In this document: positions 27,001-41,100 of the stretch, piece after piece
Position numbering within the stretch: the first letter of the stretch is position 1
Layout of the letters: the number at the start of each line of letters is the position of its first letter
Origin: Hirudinaria manillensis
Taxonomy: Eukaryota > Annelida > Clitellata > Hirudinida > Hirudinidae
Reading direction: 5' to 3'
DNA length: 64,000 nucleotides
Assembly: GCA_034509925.1 (NCBI GenBank)
Contig: CM067526.1
Span: 13,285,010 to 13,349,009, forward strand
Translations under genes and position numbers: made by a program
Notes under the pieces: generated by a model
What the model was told of the DNA's origin: nothing
Databases searched by the model: none
What the model saw: only the letters and a program-made list of their open reading frames with translations

Positions 27001-28491
27001 ATCAGAGAAAAGGTTTGGATGGATGGATGGATGAATTGATTATATATATATATAACTGAAAGTTGGATCTTAACTGAGTAATTCTTCTATGTGAGGAAGT
27101 GATGAAATGGATGAAGGGGTGAGTGAGTGAAGGAAGGAATGAATGAATGAATGAATGAAAGAAAAAGAATGAATGAGTGAGTGAAGGAAGGAGTGAGTGA
27201 GTGAGTGAGTGAGTGAGTGAGTGAGTGAGTGAGTGAGTGAGTGAGTGAGTGAGTGAGTGAGTGAGTGAGTGAGTGAGTGAGTGAGTGAGTGAGTGAGTGA
27301 GTGAGTGAGTGAGTGAGTGAGTGAGTGAGTGAGTGAGTGAGTGAGTATATATGTATGTATATATATACATATATTTATATTACTGTCCATTAACTAGTTT
27401 ATTAATTTAAAAGTAATTATTTATTTTTTCCACAACAGGAACTTCTCGTGGCCGCCTGCGACCTCGGAAGAGACTACGAGCACTGCCTCGAACTTCAGAG
27501 GAAAGTCAACGACATTGAAGGGGTTAGCAGAACTATAACCTCATGAATATTTAATCAGTAACATTATAATAAATCCTTTAGCAATAACAACATATGAATA
27601 TTTTATTTTTTATTTTTTTAAATTTAATTTAATTTTTTTAAAATTTAATCAGTAACATTACAACAAACATCCTCGTTCGATAATAAACCTGATGAATGAA
27701 TATTCAACCAATAACATTATAATAAGTTCTCGTTAAGTAATAACAATAAATATAATAAGTAATAACGATGGCTCTTAACCGATGACTCGCCAGGGCATAA
27801 CGGTGGATGAGGAGAGAATTGCCAACATCTGCAGATTGGCAGACAAACTCCTGAACCAAGGAAGAACTGATACGAAGCTCATCAAGGAGAAGAAGGCAAA
27901 CATGCTATCAAAGTAATCGTCATCATCATCATCATCATCGTTTTTATCATCGTTTTGTATCATCACCATTATCAGTATCATTACCATCACCATCATGGTC
28001 ATAATTCATCATCATCATCATCATCACCATCATCATCATCAATGTTTTTATCATCATTTTGTATCATCACCATTATCAGTACCATTACCATCACCCCACC
28101 ATCATCATCATTACCATCACCATCATGGTCATAATTCATCATCACCACCACCATCACCATCATCATCGTCATCATCATCTTCCCAGATGGAACCACATCC
28201 AGGGTGCACTGAACGACCACCGCAAGAAGTTGGAAATGGCTCTGGAGATCCACTCGTTCAACCGCGACGTGGACGACATCGCGGACAGGATCAACGAGAA
28301 GGTAACGTCACAAACGACACAAATGATGATGACGACGAGGCGTCTGCTTTTGTCGGAGGGAATCTTTCCGGTTAACTTGTTAACACTTGTTAACACTTCT
28401 GTGCTTAAATTGCACATTTATAAGATGCTGACATTTAAATGAAAAACATTTTTCTAATATTTCAAAGCCTCAATTTCCTAAATAATGTTCT

Positions 28492-28538
<47 letters not shown>

Positions 28539-29130
28539 AAGTTTTAATTAATTATTTTCAACAATTAAAAATAATAATAATAATAATAGATTGGTGGCTT
28601 TAATCTTTTTTATTTTCTTCATTTTTCAACTTTTCCATTTCTTAAGCACCTGATATCAATGGTGAGTTTGCCTTGCGATGACGATTAGATTGTACTTAGC
28701 TTGTACTGTCGTCTCAAATCGGATCTGAACTTCAAATTGTTGCTTGTGTTGTTGTCCTGTTGTGTTGTTGTGCTTTTGTGATGCTTGCTGCTGATTATTA
28801 AACGATTAATTGAAGATTTTCATCAATTTATTTATTTAATATTTTAAATTATTTGAATGTTGTCGATGAATTTATCACCTCGTGATTATTTTGTTTATCA
28901 GTAAAATTGCATATCGCTTGGTGATATCTGATCAAAGGATTGTTAATGGAGACATCATCATCATCATCATCATCATCGTCGTCGTCATCATCATCATCAT
29001 CACTGCCATTGTCACCATCACTGCCATTGTTATCATAGCTCAAAGACATGTTTATCGACATTGATTTGTTATGACCTCGTTAATGACCACCAAAACTTAT
29101 TGATAATGGAACATATTTATTCCAAATCAA

Positions 29131-29168
<38 letters not shown>

Positions 29169-30468
29169 CATTATTATTATTATTATTATCATTATTATTA
29201 TTATTATTTATTATTATCGGAAATTATTAATTGATTTTAATGATCCCATTAGATATAACTGTCAATTCTGTCTTTGAATTTGCTTAACCAACCTAGTCTG
29301 CTATTAGATTATTTTGTGAATTTATAACATATCTCCAACCCTGCCATCATCATTCATCATCATCATCACAATCAACATTACAATCATTAAAACCATGATC
29401 ATCACCACCCACATCCACCACATGGTATGGAATATTGACACATGGTATCCACCACCACCACCAATGGTCACCACCACCACCACCTTCACCACCACCATTG
29501 GTCACCACCACCACCACCAATGGTCATCACCACCACCAATGGTCACCACCACCACCACCTTCACCACCACCATTGGTCACCACCACCACCACCACCATTG
29601 GTCATCACCACCACCACCAGTGGTCATCAGCACCACCTTCACCACCCAGATCCACCACACTAAATATTAATTAACCACCACTAATGGTCATGAACACCAC
29701 TAATTAGGCGACGTTGATGTCATCGAACGATTACGGAAGGAACCTGGCATCGATTCAGGCGCTCATCAGAAAACAGGAGGAGGTGGAGAAGGACATGACG
29801 GCCATACACCTCCAGATACAGGTGAGGTGACGATGATGATCATCATCATCATAATCATAATAATATAATAATATTATGATCATCATCATAATCATAACAT
29901 GATGGATGGAAATTGTCTTTCAATGTTCATCATCTGCCAAATCTAAAGAACATGACTTGAAAAAAAACTACAATTAATTGATGGTTAAACATTTTTAAAT
30001 AAATAAATTAATTAATTAATTAATAAATTGTTTATTTAATATAATAAATAAATAAACAAATAAATTGTATAACTAAAATCCCAAAATCCTAAAATGGACG
30101 TCCTGTGAACTTAACAGAAAATGGATCAACTCTTTGACCAACTGAGCCAAAAGTACCCGAAAACGATCGCAGAAGCAGAGGAGAAGTTGTCGAAGGTCAA
30201 GACCGGTTGGACCAGACTGGGGGGTTTGGCTGCTGCCAGGTGGGTGGTTATGTTGTTGTTGTTGTTTTTGTTTATAGTTTTGTCTCGATTTTTCAATTTT
30301 TATTTAAATTAAATGATTTAAAATTAATTGGAATTAAATTAATTTAAATTATTTATTTGATATTTTGTGATTATTTGGAAATTTCCTTTTGTTTTTTTCT
30401 ATGAGATATTTCACATTATTGTTTTTTCCTCTTTTTCTTGCAAATCAAGTTTTATTCTTTTTTATTTA

Positions 30469-30508
<40 letters not shown>

Positions 30509-31033
30509 GTTGTTGTTATTATTATTCAATCAGCTACCCCAGTTTGAATGTGTGGAGTTTCCATGGTTTTCTATTTCAGGAAACTGAAACTGGAAGAAGT
30601 TTACCTGGTCTACAGATTTATTTCTGACTCCGAGGAGCAGGTATTTAATTTAATTTAATTTAATTTAATTTAATTTAATTTAAATATGGACAAATATTCA
30701 TTCATTCATTCATTCATTCATTCTTTCGTTCGTTCGTTCGTTCGTTCGTTCGTTCGTTCGTTCGTTCTCCTGTCGTTCAGTTCATCATCTGAACTTTTTA
30801 TGACCTTTTAAATGAAAGAGTGTAGTGAATTTGCATTCGTTGTTGTTGTTGTTGTTTGTCGCAGATATCTTGGTGTCGCAACATGGCCGCCATGATCAAC
30901 TCCGGAAATCCCGGAACAAACGTCAGGGAGGCAGAACAGCAGTTGCAGTCTCATCTCGAGAAGAAGGTTTGTTTGTAACAAAGTGCTGGTTGTTGTTGAT
31001 GTTGTTGTTATTTATTATTACAACTATTATTTA

Positions 31034-31085
<52 letters not shown>

Positions 31086-32261
31086 GTTTATGTTTTGCCA
31101 TGATGGTGATGGTGGTGTTAATGCAATATTTGGATAAAACCACGTTTCAATCTGCCAGACTGAAATAACCGGTCGTCAAGACAACCAGATGGCGCTGATG
31201 GAACGAGCCAGGAAGATCTCCTCGAGTGGTGATTTTAAGTCGGAAGAAGTTCAAAAGGTCACGAAGGACCTGGAAAAGGCATGGTTGGATCTCAACAACG
31301 ACTGGACTCAGAGGAAGACCCTCTTGGCACAGAGGCACGACTTCCAGGTGATGATGATGATGATGATGATGCTAGACATGGATTGTGATAGTGTTTACTA
31401 CTGCAATACATTAATGGTACTTAAATAATGAAAATAATAATTAATAATAATTAATGATATAATAATATAAATTATAAATAAGAACATTGCCATTTAATAA
31501 TAACAAATCAATCTTATAATCCCAAAGGTCTACGAGAGTTTTGCAGACCAGGCTGACCAATGGATGGCCACCAAGGAAGCCTTTCTGGCCAATGAGGACC
31601 TGGGAGTGAGTTGTTGTTGTTGTCTGCCATTGGCTTTGTTATAAATAAATAAATAAATAAATGAACTGAATGAATGAATGAATGAATGAATGAATAAATG
31701 ATTATTATAAATAAACGATTGTTTGAATATATGAACAAACGAATAAATAAATAAATAACCGAACGAATGAACAAACGATTGAACGAACGAATGAATGACT
31801 CCAGGACTCTCCTTCCTCCGTCGACGACTTGATCAAAAAGCACGACAGCTTCACGACGACCGTCGAAGCACAATGCGAGAAACTGTCGACGCTCGACCAA
31901 TTGGCACACGAGCTGCTCAAGCAGAAACATTACGCGTCGGAACAGATACAAGACAGGTGGGTGGGGATGTAATGCAGGTGTATTAAATTAGATTAGATTA
32001 GAATTTCATAATAATTTCTGTTAATAATTTTTATAATAATTCAGTATTTGATGAAAGTCAACTTGTTGTTGCTGTTGTTGTTGTTGGTAACAGTCACTTA
32101 CTTATTATTTTTACTTAACTTATTATATTTTTCATTATTATTTTCATAGTTATTGTTGTTGTTATTGCAGTTGGTATTATTATTATTATAACCGTATTGA
32201 TTATTATTATTATTATTATTAATATTATTATTATTATTATTAATATTATTATTATTATTAA

Positions 32262-32296
<35 letters not shown>

Positions 32297-32309
32297 ATAT
32301 TATTATTAT

Positions 32310-32341
<32 letters not shown>

Positions 32342-32560
32342 CTAATATTATTTATTTGTACATTTTAGGCTGGATGGTGTGATGGAGAGATGGGCAGACA
32401 TAAAGAAGAGTTCGGAACTGAGGAGGATGAGACTCAACGACTCCAAGGACTATCAGTCGTTCCTTGTTTCCATCCATGATGTTGGTTCTCTAATGTTGTA
32501 TTATTATTATTGTTATTATTATTATTATCATTATTATTATCGTTGTTATTATTATTAACG

Positions 32561-32596
<36 letters not shown>

Positions 32597-35500
32597 GTTA
32601 TAAAATATTAATCACATAAATTGTATTAATTTAATACCGATCTTTAGGTCATCTTGTAATTGCAAGAGGTATTTCCTGACATTATATTATTATATTATTA
32701 TTATTATAAATTATTACAAATTAATCACCTAAATCTAGTCTTTAACGACTGCTTTGTGATATTCTAAATGTTAAAGCTGAATTCAACAGGTGTTTTACCA
32801 AGCTTTTCCCCCCTGACTTTAAATTTTTATGGATTATAAATTATGAAAAATGTAATATAATATATTATAATATATCATTATCATCATCACAAAAAACGAA
32901 AAATACAATAATATAATAAATAATACAATAAAATAATAATTAATATAATAATAAAGTTAATTATTACATTACAATTATGAAGACTAAAAAGATCTCTTGC
33001 ATCTCAAAAACACTTACAGGTGCAAACCTGGATCAGGGAGAAGATGCAACTGGCCATGGATGAGTCGTACAGGGATCCGTTCAACCTCAAGGGAAAGATC
33101 CAGAAGCACCAGGCCTTCCAGGCGGAGGTGGTGGCCAATAGGAGGAGAGTCGATGTTGTCATAGAGGTAAGAATTTCAATCCATGGTCATCATTATCATC
33201 ATCATCATCATCGTCGTCGTCGTCGTCGTCGTCGTGGTAAGACTTTCAATCCACAGTTATCATAATCATTATCATCATCGTCGTCATCATCTTCTTCATC
33301 GTCATCATTATAATCTTCAGTACTGATCATAATTTCCATGACGTGCAGGAAGGAGAGGGCTTCATGTCCGGAGGTCACTACGCCAGTCCGGAGATCAAGG
33401 AGCAGATGGAGCAGCTGGAAGCAGCCTGGTCCGACCTGCTGCTCGCCTCCGAGGAGAAGAGGAAGAGACTCGACGAAGCCTACGAGGTCTGCTCCGTTCG
33501 ATCGATCGATTAATCGATTTATTAATCAACCCATGGTCGAACGTCGTTAAACTTCTGTTTAATTAAAAAGAAAAAATTTATAATTTATAATTTAAAGTAA
33601 TAAATAGCTAAAAAAAGTAGTTTATTGACCGGACGGATTAATTCGTTAGAATTGCCCTTTCTATGCTGCTGTTGTCGTTGTTGTTGTTGTTGTCCAAGTA
33701 GATCAATGACTCCCTCTTAACGATCCTCATCCATTTTCTTTTCAGTCTCTCGACTTCCAAAGACAATGCGACGACCTCGAGACCTGGATGGACGAGGTCG
33801 AAGGTCACCTGGCATCCGAGGACCACGGAAAGGACGTCATAACGGTTCAGAACCTGCTCAAGAAGCATCAGGTGTTGTGATGATGATGATGATGATGATA
33901 ATGATTTTTATTATTACTATTATATAATATATTAAATGCTCCAGAAATTATGAAACGTTAGACATTTGATTTAATCTAATTCTAACTATTTTATAACTAC
34001 TGCTGCCAACATCATCGTCGTCATCATCATCATCATCATTATTCTGAATCAAGGTCCTCGAGGAAGACATCTCCAAGAAACAAGAGAAGCTGAGTTCACT
34101 GAAAGGCAGAGGTCAAGAGTTCAAGAGGAAGAAGCACTTCATGGCAGACGACCTCGTGGCTCGTGCAAGGCAACTCAACGAAAGGTCAGTGTTCTTTGGT
34201 GGATTATATTGAAATGTCAAAAACATCTTTTTGCATATTTCGTTCAGCATTAGAGTTAGGTTTAGGAAGGGTTAGGAAGGTAATATTCCTTTATTTATTT
34301 CTTTCTTTCTTTCTTCCTTCCTTCCTCATTTCCTTCCGCTAATCCAGGTACCAGAACCTGACCGAGCCTTGCCAGATCCGCCGGGACAACCTGGAGGACA
34401 GTCTGATGCTGCACACCTTCTTCAGGGACGCCGAAGACGAGCTCGGGTGGATGAACGAGAAGATGCCAGTCGCTGCCAGCAATGATCTCGGAGACAATCT
34501 CAACTCCGTTCTCAGCCTTCAAAAGAAACACCAGGTGGTCATGATGATGATGATTGATTGATTGATTAATTGATTGAAAGTTTGATTGATTGATGGTGGT
34601 GGTGGTGATGATGATGATAGTATCATATTAAACTCTGACATCTTTTTAGACTCAATCGTTCTTGATTCAGAATATTAAATATTGCTTATAAATAATCATA
34701 TTCGTTCTAATGTGCAAAATGGCTAACATCATCAGCATCATCACCATCATCATCATCTTTATCATCACCATAAACATCATCCTCCTCCTCCTCCTCACCT
34801 CTCAGGCATTGGAAAACGAGATCGTGGCCCGCGAGCCGCTGGTCGAGGCGGTCGTTTCCATGGCGACCCACATGGTCGAGAAGAAGCACCCGGCCTCGGA
34901 TCAGATCCAGGAACGACTGAAGTCGCTGCTGACGGAGCACAACAGGCTCAAGAGGATGTCGACGGAGAGGAAGAACAAACTTCTCGACGCCGTCGAGTCG
35001 CAGACGGTAAGTCGCTCGGAAGCTTCGAAGCGATGACATCAATGTTGGGCTGATTTAAACTAAATTATTACTGTTATTAATTATTATTATTATTATTATT
35101 ATAATTATTATTTTTTATTTTATCATTTAATTAATTGTCATAATTATAATACATAATAACAATTTATTATTAATAAATATAATTTTAATTAATAATATTA
35201 AATAATAAATTATTATTATTATTAATTATTATTATTATTTGAAATGATAATTAATGTTTTATGACTATATAATGTATCCATGGTGTTCTCTGCAAAGAAA
35301 TTATTATTATTATTATTATTATTATTATTTACATATGTAATTTGTCTATAATACATAAATTGGTACTATAAGGTTTATTCTTTAATCACTTAACTTATCA
35401 ACTTATCGACTCAAATGTTATTCAGTTTTACGTCGAGTCGGAGGAAGCCAAGCAGTGGATTGCAGAGAAGAAGATTTCCTTGACCTCCAGAGACCTCGGA

Positions 35501-37663
35501 AAGGACGAGGATTCCGTTCAGGTTTGAATTTGTTACTATTAAATATGATAATATATGATAAAATATGATAATATATGATAAAATATGATAATATATGATA
35601 ATATATGCTAAAATATGATGAGATAAATGTTCCGATGGTTAGGTTGCATTCATTATATTATTATACATGTTGTTAACATAACTCCCTTACAAATGATATG
35701 AGACCAATTTTTTGATTTTTTTATGTTTAGTTTTTAAAAATAAAATAAAAATTCTTTTGTAGGTCTTACTTAAGAAACTTGAAGCTCTTGTTCTGGACAT
35801 TGAAAACTTCAGCTCCAAGATCGAGAAGTTGGATGCCCTCCATCAGGGTCTTGTGACCAGGGATCACTTTGACAAGGAAAACATTAAGAAACAGCAGGCA
35901 TTGACTGAAATGAGGTTTGTAATCAATGAGAATTCGTCTATTGAAGCAAATGCCAATCAATCAATCGGTCAATCAATCAACCAATCGATTGATTCCTAAA
36001 CAGGTACAGGGAGTTGCTGGATCTTGCCACCTCCAGGAAGGCGAAACTGTCGGAAAAGAAATTGCTCTTCGAGTTCCTGAGGGAATCGGAAGAAGTGCTG
36101 AGGTGGATTGAAGAAAAATCCTTGGTGGCCGGTTCAGACGACTATGGTACAGACATAGAACACGTCCAGGTAAAGAGTCATTGTAGATCATCATTAATGA
36201 AACTTTATGTTCTTCTAAAATGTTTTCTTTTTTTAAAATCCTTTTTAATTTTGCATAAAAGATTGAAAAATTTTAAAACGAGATCAATAATTGATCACCT
36301 TATTTTCCAAAACCTTCCTTCCTTCCTTCTCAGATTCTCCAGCAGAGGTTCTCAGACTTCGTGCAGGACTTGGAAGCTAGCGAAGAGAAAATTTCCAACG
36401 TCAACGTTTTGGCCGAGGGACTGCTTTCGTCGAATCATTGTGAATCTTCGGTCATCAAAACCAGGTGTCAGAACGTCAACCAGGCCTGGAATGAGGTCTG
36501 AATTGTTTCTCCATCGTTTCTTTTTTGAAGTTGTTGAGATTTTAAATTATGCCGAACATAAATTATGTTGTTCTATTTGGAAATTGTTTACCCAAACAAC
36601 TATATTATTATGCATCCAGCTCTGAAATGTTATAATTAATTAATTAATTTATTTATTTATTTATTCTCCACCAAATCAAGGTCAAAGAGCTGGCAAGGGT
36701 CAGACTGGCCTCCCTGGAGGGTGCAAAGAAGGTCCACGCCTTCGTGAGGGATGCGGACGATGCCATCGAGTGGATGGACGAGAAGAGTCTCCTCGCTTGC
36801 TCAGAGGAGTATGGACAGGATATCCAGTCTGTCAACACTCTCATTGTCAAGCATAAAGCCCTTGAGGTTAGAGTAATAACTGCTGAATGGAAATTATGTG
36901 TGTGAATGAAGCTGAAATATCCTTCGTGAAATGAATAATTAGGAACAATTAAAGAAATATATCATTTGAGACTTATGATTTTCAGGGCCAGTCTGTCTAG
37001 CGGAAGCTTGCGCTTCCTTAAGACTGACCCTATGAGTTTATTTTGTATTTTAAGTTCATTTGTTTCATTGTGTTATGTACATAATTGTTTGTTTAATATT
37101 GTACATGTTCAATTTGCTATTTGTTCTTTCAGTTGCTTTGATACCTTAATAAACTCATAAACTCAAAAAAAAAAAAATATAGGTTAATACACTCCACATA
37201 ACTAGTATAAGATAATATATTCTATGTAACTACTACGTAATTAGGACAATTATTGGTGGGCCAAATAATTTCCCAGTAACAATTAAAGGAACGTGTTATT
37301 TGAGATTTAAGACACGAGTCAAACCCAAAGCCCTCTGACCTTTGCACTTGTCCTAATACTTGCCACTTTATCCGTTTGTCCGTCATGCAGCAAGATTTGG
37401 CCGCCATAAAGAAACAGGTGGATGCCATCTCGAACACGGCCGAGAAGCTGCTGGAGTTGATCCCCGATGCCAGGGAACACATCGAGCCGAAGCTGGAAGA
37501 ACTCCAGTACACCTGGATGAACCTTAAGGAGAGGGCATCCCTTCGCCTGGAAAGACTCCACCAGATGGAGGACGTGCAGATCTATTTTGATGATTATAGG
37601 GGACTTTGGTTAGTAGGATTGTCTTATGTTATGTTATTTAATGATTGGATGGTTCATGACCTC

Positions 37664-37723
<60 letters not shown>

Positions 37724-38146
37724 CAATAATAACAATAATAATAGCATATTTATATTAAATATAATATACATTGTCGACATTATTATTTGATAATGACTAT
37801 AACTATTAATTATTTATTTATTAATATAATATTATTATTGCAAAAATTACTGCAATTATCATTTTTTTTTATAAACAAATCCAATCGCAGTGCCTGGTGC
37901 AACGAGATGCAGGCCAGGATAACCGCTGATGAGCTGGCACACGACGTCGCCGGAGCGGAACTGCTGGTGTCGAGGCACAAGGAGAACAAGGTCGAGGTCG
38001 ACAAGAAGGTCAAGGAGAAGGCAAAGTTCGAGATGAGGGGAAGGGCACTCATTTCAGAGAAGAACTTTTTGGCAGCTCAGGTCAGTTTCTGAGATGCTTT
38101 GAAGCTGCTGTTGCTTCTGCTGTTAGACACTGCATTTGCAGATCAC

Positions 38147-38197
<51 letters not shown>

Positions 38198-41100
38198 CAT
38201 CATCGTCATCATCATCATTATGTGTTGTTGTAAAACGCTAAATTAATAAGTTTAGTAAATAAATTTTAAATACAAGAATTAAGTTGATTGTATTTTAATA
38301 TTAATTTTGAAATTATTATATTATCAGATCCAAGGAAAGATCGACCACTTGGACATCTTGTTCGATTCCCTCCTTCAAACCTGGGAGAAGAGGAGGATCC
38401 TTTATGACCAGAGTCTTGATCTGGAGGTTGGTGGATGGAATGAAGGAACAAATGAATGAATGAATGAATGTAATACTGGTGAAGGATTGCACCATACAGA
38501 GATGCAGCGGCCAGACATTTTTGCATCTCAAGACCTGAGCGGTGTTTATGCTTTGCCTGTCTTCATCAGTATTTTCAAGCATTGCTCAATTCATTTGATA
38601 CACTAACCAACAGCTAATAAAAGTTCTTATCAGACTGTTCCTTGGTCAACAAAGTTAATAAATTATTCAAAGCCAATTATTTAATTATTTGAAATAAATT
38701 TGCTTCTTCATCTCAGGTCTTCAAGAGGGATGCAGACATGTTGGAGGAGTGGTTGAGCCAAAAGAAGCCAACTCTGGAGGACAGGACCATAGGGGACTCC
38801 ATCGAAGCTGTCGAGTTCCTCATCCAAAAGCACGAAGACTTCGAGAAGATGGTCTACGCTCAGGAGGATCGGTTCAATGCACTCAAGAGATTCACCCTGG
38901 TTGGTTGGGGATGTCAGTTGGCAGTGCTGCTGCTGATGATGATGATGATGATGATGATAATGCTGTTGCTACTGTTTGATGATGGTGCTGTACAATCGGA
39001 TCAATGATGACAACGATGATGGTCATGGTGACGATTTCATTGCAGCTGGAAGATGCCTTCTCAAAGCAGAAGAGAGAGGAAGAGAGGTTGAGAATGGAGG
39101 AGGAACGAAGGAAGGAAAGAGAAAGACAGGAAGATCTCAAGAGGAAGGAACAGGAAAGAATATTGGAGGTTTGAAATTGATTTTAAATCTTGGCAATCTT
39201 GGATTTTATTTCTTGAATCATTCCTGAGACTGTCCTAAATTAGTGGATTCAGCTGAATGTGTAAAAAATGTAAAAATAGATTCAATGTTAAGATAGGACA
39301 GTAATGTTTATAAATATTATTTAATTGTTTTTGTGATAATAAATATATATTATGTTAATGATTATAACAACAACAAACAGGAAAGAAGGAAAGAAGAAGA
39401 TCATAGAAGATTGCAAGACTTGAGGAGACTGAGAGAGACCGATGATGTTGACAAGTAAGCAAGACAACGTAGTGATAATGAAATGATTAATAAGCGATAT
39501 GATCAAGTATTTACCAACCGATAATAACAATGATGATGATCCGTGCAGCCAAGACCAAAAGCTGTCAAAAGATGAAGTCAGTCAGCTCATCAAAAGGCAG
39601 GCAAGCTTCGAGAATGATCCTCATCTTTCTCCCTCCCCTGCCCTTCAAACCCCGTCGCTGTCCGCTCAACCGTCCCCTCAGCACGTCATGTCCACGTCCG
39701 TCTCCGGCCTCAAGACGTCGGACGCCTGGAAAGATGATGGCACCCCTGCTCGCAAGAAGGTGGCCAGGACTGATTCCCAGAAGAAAGAAAAGAGGCAGAG
39801 GACCTTGAGCATGAAAACCAACAAAAAGGTAATGCATCACATAGCATAGGCTTTCAACTATGAATGATGATCGCGACTTTGGTCTGTTGTCGATTGATAC
39901 ATTGTGATCATAATTATATTACCATCATTGTGTTGTTATCATTACTCATCAGTAATTATTTATAATATTACTTAACGTGTTTATTTGTTAGCCATTTGAA
40001 TGCAAGAGCCAGGGCTCATTGCCCCCAATAGACATATGTGGCTTCCTGGAGAGGAAACACCAGTACCAGAAGGGAAAAACCAAGGCCACGATCAGGTCGT
40101 GGAAGCCTTACTATACCGTCCTTTGCGGGCAGCTGCTCTGCTTCTTCAAAGACGAGAAAGGTGAGTTATGGCTATAAACATCTTGATGTCGTGTTGGTCA
40201 TCCATGCACTCCAAAAGATAATTATGGGCTTCAAACTTTTTGAGTCAAATTCATGTCTCACATCAATATATATGGGTAGCATGACTCTTTCTCTTTCCCC
40301 CAAAATAGATTACATGCACCAGCTGGCCTCAGCACCCCCATTGGCCATCCACGGTGCCCTGTGCGAGGCGGCCCAAGACTACACGAGAAAGAAGAACGTC
40401 TTCAGGTTGGCTCTCACCGACGGCTCTGAATACCTCTTCATGGCACAAGATGTCAATCAGATGGGAGACTGGGTTTCCCAAATCAAATTCCATGCAGGTA
40501 TGGCAGAACGATAGGTGAATGTGACCATTTGCAATCATAGCATAGCAGATCTGAATGAGTTACTTTGCGGTGTTTTATATTTCTGAATGGCTTGATTTAT
40601 ATGCCAATAATTTTTTTTTGTTTACAAGTTTTGTTTGAATTTACTTAGATTACCGAGTTTAATTGTGAGTCACCGTAATTCAGTTTACAAATGTGTACCT
40701 TGTAATCGCAGATCAGGAGCTGCAGCGTAAGTTCACCCTAGCTTTTGAGAACCTGGAAGCTTTACCCTAGCCTTAGACTTTAGAATTTACAAGTTTTTCA
40801 AAAATAGTTCTTTCAAAGTGGCCTCGACGTGACCCATCTCGGCTCAAATAAACTCGTCACTTTCGCTCGATATTAATGTGTCTTCATCTGCTCATCTTTC
40901 AAGTAAATAGGTTTAAATCTGGAAAAATATCGGAAGTAGCCATTTGCAAATAATAACAATGTAATTCCTTCATCACTGCTGCCATCGTGAATTTATTTTT
41001 AGTTAATCTGCAAATGATACCCGACTTTACCTCGATGTTGTTCAAAGTTTCATTCGTGCTTGTTCGGTGTTTGTTTGAAACATTTTCAATTTGTTTCGTT

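Larger units (their letters stand above)
22437..28301 (+). other. Spectrin exons 37-51: middle of the rod
   Basis: Exons: 22437-22553, 22801-22914, 23211-23393, 23579-23724, 23897-24122, 24437-24616, 24935-25138, 25397-25651, 25731-25825, 25987-26077, 26285-26440, 26821-27012, 27439-27522, 27794-27912, 28187-28301. All join in phase. The repeat signature is seen in [46 protein letters not shown] and [15 protein letters not shown]. The acceptor of exon 44 lies inside a CAA run, and the acceptors of exons 45 and 51 follow GAT or ATC runs, so microsatellites sit right against the coding sequence. Confidence 0.9.
33020..39828 (+). other. Spectrin exons 60-77: last repeats, partial repeat and linker
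   Basis: Exons: 33020-33166, 33349-33486, 33746-33871, 34054-34184, 34348-34534, 34806-35006, 35426-35521, 35763-35914, 36004-36169, 36334-36495, 36681-36866, 37391-37608, 37891-38080, 38328-38426, 38717-38899, 39046-39168, 39381-39454, 39549-39828. Exon 74 encodes [17 protein letters not shown] with HEDFEKM, matching the terminal two-helix partial repeat that docks with alpha-spectrin. Exons 75-76 form a highly charged helix rich in Glu, Arg and Lys, and exon 77 a Ser/Pro-rich linker. The exon 71 end (CTT TG then GTTAGT) was chosen because it restores the Asp-Leu-Trp spacing of helix A across the junction. Confidence 0.9.

Noticed and set aside
27937-28375. His-rich open frames around spectrin exon 51
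   Set aside because: They are products of ATC/ACC repeats; the true exon is 28187-28301 in the frame reading [11 protein letters not shown].
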